Source of the DNA: Archaeoglobus sp. JdFR-27
GTDB lineage: Archaea; Halobacteriota; Archaeoglobi; Archaeoglobales; Archaeoglobaceae
Assembly (NCBI GenBank): GCA_002011235.1
Contig: MTMO01000057.1
Coordinates: forward strand, 1-36,561
Reading direction: 5' to 3'
DNA length: 36,561 bases
Of this stretch, positions 32,800 through 36,561 are shown one piece after another (the first letter of the stretch is position 1; every line of letters begins with the position of its first letter). The notes beneath the pieces were generated by a model. It ran no database searches, was not told where the DNA came from, and saw only the letters and a program-made list of their open reading frames with translations. Position numbers and translations under genes: made by a program.

Positions 32800-33948
32800 T
32801 TAAGCCCTCTCCCAGAAACTTCTTGCCCAACCAGGTTTCAGAATCCTTAATATCCCGATAGTGAAGAGCGGAATTACATGCAGGGCGAAGAATCCCCATG
32901 ACATCGTTCCGTATCCCTGTGCGATCAGCGGAATAAGCCCGAAGGTTGAGAAGGAGAGTCCTATGATCAGAACTACAACTGCCATCGCAGCCCTCATCGC
33001 CGGACTAATTTCTGAGCCTTTTCTGTCCAAGAGATACGAATTTATTCTCTCGTTGATCGCATGGATCATTCCCGTGCCTGTTTCGATCAGCGTTCCAAAG
33101 AGAACGAGCATCCAGGCGCCTAGGAGAAATGTTATGCCGAGAACGCCCAATGCATACTGCGCCGGAACTTCAGCAGGAAGCACATCTGGATACAGGCCTG
33201 ATACAACGAGGTAGAAAAGGAAGCCGGGCACGATGCCAATTATTGCTGCAAGAATGCCCGATGCTATCGCCTGCCTCCTCGTTTCGATGTAGTTTATAGC
33301 GAAGAGAACGGCCGGAATGACACCGAGGTTGTAGAGCGCATACTTGAAACTGTTCAAAGCCCAGATCGGCTCTACTTTGCCACTTGCAATGTTAGCGGAG
33401 ATGGCTCCACCAAGCTTGCTGAAGCCGACGATGAAGAAGACTATGTAAACGAAGTACAGAACGAAAGACCACCACGAAAGGAAGGTTGCGATCACCTTGC
33501 TTCCGTAGTAGGCTAGCAATCCAACAGCGATGAGCATCACCACAACTCCCAGCATGTAAGGAATTCCGAAGGTGTCTCTGAGCACGGCTCCAGCAGCAGA
33601 GCCTATGACTGCAAGCACAAGAAGCAAAAGCAGAATATAAAGGATTTCGTAAGCCGGCCAGAACTTCCATAGCAGATTTTTGAAGAACCTTCGATAGTCG
33701 TAGGCCTTGAAAACTCTTGCAAACTCGAAGGATAAAGCGAATATCGCCGCCCACATCGGGACTGTTATCAAAAACATCCCGTAAAGCCCTCCCGTCGGCC
33801 CGCTTTTCAGGAAGAACTCTACAAGCTCTCTCCCCGTTCCGTATCCGCCCGCTATAACCACTGACTGGAAAACAACTCCCGGCAGGATGTAAACTCTGAA
33901 AAATTTCGACTCGGTTATCCATTCATAGAGGTATCTCTTAACCGACAT
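32800..33948 (-). CDS. YkvI-type multi-spanning membrane protein (putative APC-superfamily transporter)
   Basis: This 382-residue hydrophobic protein has about ten membrane helices. The first helix region is YILPGVVFQSVVIAGGYGTGRELVEFF, with the unwound G-G-Y-G-T-G-R-E motif (about 35-42) that resembles the substrate site of LeuT-fold transporters. Later helices include GVIPAVLFAINYIETRR and GTLIETGTGMIHAINERI, cited by its E-T-G-T-G-M motif. I recognise the YkvI family; substrates are not established. Position between two opine-dehydrogenase-like genes suggests uptake or export of an amino acid or imino acid. A TATATAA box about 25 nt upstream predicts a leaderless mRNA starting the transporter-dehydrogenase operon. 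Confidence 0.8.
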   Translation of the reverse strand: MSVKRYLYEWITESKFFRVYILPGVVFQSVVIAGGYGTGRELVEFFLKSGPTGGLYGMFLITVPMWAAIFALSFEFARVFKAYDYRRFFKNLLWKFWPAYEILYILLLLLVLAVIGSAAGAVLRDTFGIPYMLGVVVMLIAVGLLAYYGSKVIATFLSWWSFVLYFVYIVFFIVGFSKLGGAISANIASGKVEPIWALNSFKYALYNLGVIPAVLFAINYIETRRQAIASGILAAIIGIVPGFLFYLVVSGLYPDVLPAEVPAQYALGVLGITFLLGAWMLVLFGTLIETGTGMIHAINERINSYLLDRKGSEISPAMRAAMAVVVLIIGLSFSTFGLIPLIAQGYGTMSWGFFALHVIPLFTIGILRILKPGWARSFWERA

Positions 33949-33969
33949 GCAAATTGCTCAGAAGGAAAC

Positions 33970-34028
33970 TATATAAGGAGGATTTATAACATGGTCAAAA
34001 AATTTTATAACTTAGTATGCTAACATGT
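33970..34028 (-). promoter_or_regulatory. Promoter and candidate operators of the YkvI-dehydrogenase operon
   Basis: TTATATA (33970-33976, minus strand) is centred about 25 nt before ATG 33948. A second TTATAAAT lies at 33982-33989. Two ACATG-containing sites, ATAACATGGT (33986-33995) and GCTAACATGT (34019-34028), lie upstream. They resemble the site at the oxidoreductase operon (5112-5122) and 35271-35280. Confidence 0.4.
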
Positions 34029-34054
34029 AAAAAATTGATAAGTTTTATCAATTT
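34029..34054 (-). terminator. Hairpin plus U-tract terminator after opine dehydrogenase copy 2
   Basis: Read on the minus strand, AAATTGATAA-AAC-TTATCAATTT forms a 10-bp perfect stem with a 3-nt loop. It is followed by a run of T ending at 34029, 14 nt after the stop codon. It looks like a bacterial-style intrinsic terminator and would separate this gene from the transporter operon. Confidence 0.6.
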
Positions 34055-34067
34055 ATGAAATAATAAT

Positions 34068-35207
34068 CTAGCCCCTCAAAAACCTCAGTAACCCATCCCT
34101 GCCCAATCCCTCTATTCCGTAGTCTTCCAAACTTCTCCCTTCCTTGAAGAAATCCCTCTGGCAGATTATCGAGCCGAGGGTTATCAAAGATTCTATAACG
34201 GGAACAGAAACACCAAACTTCTTCGCAAGTCTCCAAGCAGTGACGCAGCCGATTGGGATGTCTTCGGTGAAGTAGCGATCCTCAACGCTCAGCGGGCCCT
34301 TTATTCCCATGATCGAGGAGACTTCGTAGAAAGGAGCGATGAAAGCTTCGCGCATGATCGTGTGCTTGTGATAGAACTGCTCCTTCCGGAAACGGATGAT
34401 TTCAATGCCAATTGCCTCAGCTATTCTTAAAATTTCTTCATAGTAAGCCTCTATAACCCTCACGATCGCCGGACTCATTCCATGCCTGTAGAGGGACCAC
34501 TCTCCCTTCCCAACTCCAAGAACACCTTCCCTCTGCGAGACCTCCATTGCTCCAACATTCAGAATCGAGCCTGGAACGTGAACTATCGGATTTGCATTTT
34601 CCAAGCCGATAGCCATAACAGTATCCGCCTTTTCAAGCTTTGCAGTAAAAAAGAAGGGCAAGTCCTTTTGCTCCTTCAAAAACTCATTCCAGTCTTTTGA
34701 TGGCAAAGCATCTCCTCTGAATCTGTAGGCTCTTATCATGCAGTCGATTTTTCCCGGCTCGATCATTCTCGTGCCATAAGGGGCGGAGATCCATCCGCCT
34801 ACGATTACCTTCAATTCATCTCCAATCATCTTTCTGAACATCAGAGAGCCATAGTTGTCAGGAAAAAGGCTGATGATCATTCCGTCTTCCAAATGCGGAA
34901 TCATCTTCTCGAAAAAAGCCTTGTGGCCGCTTGCAGGAATGGGGAGCAAAATAAGCTCGACTCCATCCAAAGCTTCTCCCATGTCAGTTGTAACCACATC
35001 TATTTCCGCAACCCCTTCGTTTCTGAACCACTTGAAGTTTATCTGCTCTCCTTCCAGCTCTATTTTTCTCGTTTCAAGCACCTCACCCAAACTTTTTTTC
35101 GCAAATTCCGGTAGCTCGTAAAGTCTAACTTTATAACCCTTCAAAGTAAGGTCTGCCGCCATCGTCTGGCCGACATTTCCTGCTCCCAGAACAGCAATGG
35201 GTTTCAT
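34068..35207 (-). CDS. Opine (octopine/nopaline) dehydrogenase family protein, copy 2
   Basis: This is a 379-residue paralog of the protein at 31661, with the same order of motifs. The Rossmann motif is VLGAGNVGQTMAAD followed by LYELPEF. GNANPIVHVPGSILNVGAMEV-like sequence (ENANPIVHV) carries the conserved His, then APFYEVSSIMGIKGP and CxxDFFKEGRSLE-like ends that match copy 1. A 10-residue insert (REGVLGVGKG, about 230) is absent from copy 1. The start at ATG 35207 aligns with copy 1 and is about 26 nt downstream of ATTTAAAT; the ATG at 35225 would fall before that start site. It is divergent from the second HTH_10 regulator, its likely controller. Confidence 0.85.
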   Translation of the reverse strand: MKPIAVLGAGNVGQTMAADLTLKGYKVRLYELPEFAKKSLGEVLETRKIELEGEQINFKWFRNEGVAEIDVVTTDMGEALDGVELILLPIPASGHKAFFEKMIPHLEDGMIISLFPDNYGSLMFRKMIGDELKVIVGGWISAPYGTRMIEPGKIDCMIRAYRFRGDALPSKDWNEFLKEQKDLPFFFTAKLEKADTVMAIGLENANPIVHVPGSILNVGAMEVSQREGVLGVGKGEWSLYRHGMSPAIVRVIEAYYEEILRIAEAIGIEIIRFRKEQFYHKHTIMREAFIAPFYEVSSIMGIKGPLSVEDRYFTEDIPIGCVTAWRLAKKFGVSVPVIESLITLGSIICQRDFFKEGRSLEDYGIEGLGRDGLLRFLRG

Positions 35208-35230
35208 GAGGTAGATAGGAGCCATCTGGT

Positions 35231-35245
35231 ATTTAAATGTATAAG
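35231..35245 (-). promoter_or_regulatory. TATA region of opine dehydrogenase copy 2
   Basis: On the minus strand CTTATACATTTAAAT lies 24-38 nt before ATG 35207. Either TTATACA or TTTAAAT could serve as the TATA box. No ribosome-binding site is visible. Confidence 0.45.
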
Positions 35246-35270
35246 CTTCCTAAATCTATTTCCAACTTGA

Positions 35271-35280
35271 TCATGTTAGA
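35271..35280. promoter_or_regulatory. CATGTTAG candidate operator between divergent promoters
   Basis: TCATGTTAGA lies midway between the TATA boxes of opine dehydrogenase copy 2 and the HTH_10 gene. It shares the core CATGTTAG with 5114-5121 and, inverted, with 34019-34026. Confidence 0.3.
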
Positions 35281-35302
35281 GCGGATTAAAAGCGAAGGAA
35301 AG

Positions 35303-35312
35303 AAATTTATAA
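35303..35312 (+). promoter_or_regulatory. TATA box of the second HTH_10 regulator
   Basis: AAATTTATAA is centred about 26 nt before the GTG at 35334, predicting a leaderless transcript that begins on the GTG. Confidence 0.55.
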
Positions 35313-35333
35313 CAACAATTTACAAGGTTAATT

Positions 35334-36062
35334 GTGCTAAAAAAGATTGAGGTTAAGGTCACCCACCCCAACTGTTGGGCAACCCCCCTAACAAAGAAGT
35401 ATCCCGGCTTATGGCTTGAGAGCGCTGGCGGATATAAATTTGGGGATGTTATATGGATCAATTTTGCGGTAAGAGTCAGGAACCACGATGTTTTAAAAAA
35501 ATTCATCCATAATCTAAAATATGAATTTAAAAAGCCCGAAATCCTCGACTTCGATCTGGTTTACACACAGAAAAACTGCCTCAACATGTTCACGATGGTG
35601 GAGGCAAGTTCATCTTTCTACGAAATCGTTCTGAAAAACGAGGTTGTACCGATTGAAGCGAAGATCATAAATGGAGAGGAGTACTGGATTCTTTTCACCC
35701 AAAAGGATCGCCTTTCAAGGGTACTTCAAAAAATCTCCGATAAATCTCTGAAGATCGATGACTATAAATTTGAGATCGAGAGCATAACAAATCTCACATC
35801 TTTCAAAAGCAATATGCTAAGCAGAATTTTTGAGGAGGTGATCAACGAATTAACCCTGAGGCAGAAGGAGATTCTGATAAAGGCTTACCGAGATGGATAC
35901 TACCGGTGGCCAAGGGGCAAAACGATTAAGGAGATTGCAGAGGATTTGGATTTGTCGAAGGTGACGTGCCTTCACCATCTGAGGAATGCCGAAATCAAAA
36001 TTCTTGAAGCTTTCATCAAGGAAATGATAGAGAAGGAGAGGTTTTTAAATAACTTGAACTAG
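35334..36062 (+). CDS. HTH_10 (bacterio-opsin activator-like) transcriptional regulator, second copy
   Basis: This 242-residue regulator has the same layout as the protein at 5171. The N-terminal sensor domain (about 1-165) starts with THPNCW (HPxCW motif, about residues 10-15). The C-terminal HTH_10 domain (about 175-235) shows LTLRQKEILIKAYRDGYYRWPR, cited by RQKEILIKAY and GYYRWPR, then IKEIAEDLDLSKVTCLHHLRNAE, cited by SKVTCLHHLRNAE, and a final KIL. GTG 35334 is chosen from the TATA position and because the paralog starts at the same point. It is divergent from opine dehydrogenase copy 2 and probably controls the local cluster. Its stop codon overlaps that of the threonine synthase remnant (CTAG). 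Confidence 0.88.
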   Translation: MLKKIEVKVTHPNCWATPLTKKYPGLWLESAGGYKFGDVIWINFAVRVRNHDVLKKFIHNLKYEFKKPEILDFDLVYTQKNCLNMFTMVEASSSFYEIVLKNEVVPIEAKIINGEEYWILFTQKDRLSRVLQKISDKSLKIDDYKFEIESITNLTSFKSNMLSRIFEEVINELTLRQKEILIKAYRDGYYRWPRGKTIKEIAEDLDLSKVTCLHHLRNAEIKILEAFIKEMIEKERFLNNLN

Positions 36063-36464
36063 AAAATCTTCTGTATCTTGTCAACAGTCTTGATTCCCGT
36101 TCCTGTTAGTGGAATCAGCGAATTCTTAGCCTTAACCTTTTTAAACCCAGCATAGCCTGCTGCTGATGTGGGCTCAACCAAGAGCCCCATTCGATAAAGT
36201 TCCTTCATCGCAGAAACAAATTTCATCATTATCTACAACCAAAACATCGCCATTGCTATTTTCGATGACCACGACTTGTTCAATTCTTGGTGGATTGACT
36301 ATCCTTAAGCCATCAGCAAATTCTTCTTCCCTCGTTCTGCATTCGACAACCTCTGTATTGCAAGCTCTCATTAACGCTCTTTTTCCTATGGGTGCATCGA
36401 ATGGAACGTATATCCTTGCCTTAAGATTTGCGGCCGAAGCATAAGCTGAGTAAGCCAATCCCAA
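36059..36464 (-). pseudogene. thrC: Threonine synthase remnant (frameshifted, internally deleted)
   Basis: The minus strand holds three pieces of a threonine synthase. A middle piece (about 36460-36325) reads [22 protein letters not shown]. It jumps directly, with well over 100 residues missing, to FADGLRIVNPPRIE and ESNGDVLVVDNDEI-like sequence (about 36320-36219). A frameshift near 36219-36232 then leads to the true C-terminus, FVSAMKELYRMGLLVEPTSA and LIPLTGTGIKTVDKIQKIF, here quoted in part. The PLP-lysine region is absent, so it cannot be active. Its upstream end is joined to a piece of another gene. Confidence 0.85.
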
Positions 36465-36561
36465 GCTCTTCTTCAGCCACTTTCATTGTAACTGGCAAAG
36501 TTCCGCTGCTGCTCCTCGTGACAAAGGCTGTAAGCATCGCCTCCTTCGCTCCGTTCAGGAA
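36457..36561 (-). pseudogene. Sodium/glutamate-aspartate symporter (DAACS) fragment, broken by fusion
   Basis: From the window edge the minus strand reads [36 protein letters not shown], of which [15 protein letters not shown] is the HP1 hairpin signature of GltPh-type Na+/aspartate symporters (the serine-rich motif). Homology stops at about 36457, just where threonine synthase sequence begins in another frame. HP2 and the last helix are missing. The gene's 5' part lies outside the window. It could still be transcribed but not make a working transporter. Confidence 0.8.

Noticed and set aside
31661-35207. Opine-type metallophore (staphylopine-like) biosynthesis
   Set aside because: No nicotianamine-synthase-like or histidine racemase gene is near, and the proteins resemble the octopine/nopaline family rather than staphylopine dehydrogenase.

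Overview
The window looks like chromosomal DNA of a hyperthermophilic euryarchaeon of the Archaeoglobales (Archaeoglobus/Ferroglobus/Geoglobus group). The signs are archaeal information genes (aRF1, Spt5, SecE, uL11, FtsZ, aTrm56, a beta-CASP RNase), GGTG-type Shine-Dalgarno sequences mixed with many genes that look leaderless (TATA box about 26 nt before the start codon), an intron-containing tRNA-Tyr, 2-oxoacid:ferredoxin oxidoreductase, an F420-type oxidoreductase, and several HTH_10-type regulators with an HPxCW motif. The order assignment is inferred from protein resemblance, not from a search.

Layout. (1) 1-1104: tRNA-Tyr, an AT-rich spacer and an HD phosphohydrolase. (2) 1105-6156, minus strand: a tightly overlapping operon of a gamma-delta-fused 2-oxoacid:ferredoxin oxidoreductase followed by a leucine/valine-type dehydrogenase, preceded by an HTH_10 regulator and a 2x[4Fe-4S] ferredoxin. 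(3) 6254-22786: housekeeping genes. These are ftsZ-secE-spt5-rpl11, pyrC, aRF1-argS, a cis-prenyltransferase, a radical SAM protein, cutA, a site-2 protease, an FKBP with a long acidic tail, a CYTH protein, a phosphoesterase, a beta-CASP nuclease and aTrm56. A broken PGF-CTERM protein remnant lies behind pyrC. (4) 22862-28421: a DsrE protein, then an exported gene set: a PQQ-type beta-propeller with two DUF4430 domains, a DUF4430 plus alpha/alpha-toroid protein with a PGF-CTERM anchor, and a BtuF-like lipoprotein. (5) 28477-36062: a hotdog thioesterase, thiolase plus DUF35 partner, a luciferase-like F420 oxidoreductase, two paralogous opine-dehydrogenase-like enzymes flanking a YkvI-type membrane protein, and a second HTH_10 regulator. 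(6) 36059-36561: wreckage of a threonine synthase fused to the broken end of a glutamate/aspartate symporter.

How the genes may work together. The dehydrogenase and ferredoxin oxidoreductase would turn branched-chain amino acids, via 2-oxoacids, into acyl-CoA and reduced ferredoxin. The second metabolic cluster looks like acyl-CoA and amino- or opine-type metabolism under a sister regulator. The most striking set is region 4. An alpha/alpha toroid plus a DUF4430 domain is the architecture of animal intrinsic factor/transcobalamin. Here it sits one gene from a BtuF-like binding protein, suggesting an archaeal surface system for capturing corrinoid or another ligand.

No gene-free stretch exceeds 300 bases. 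The longest (102-379, 7726-7946, 932-1104) hold AT-rich sequence, short repeats and candidate promoters or terminators.
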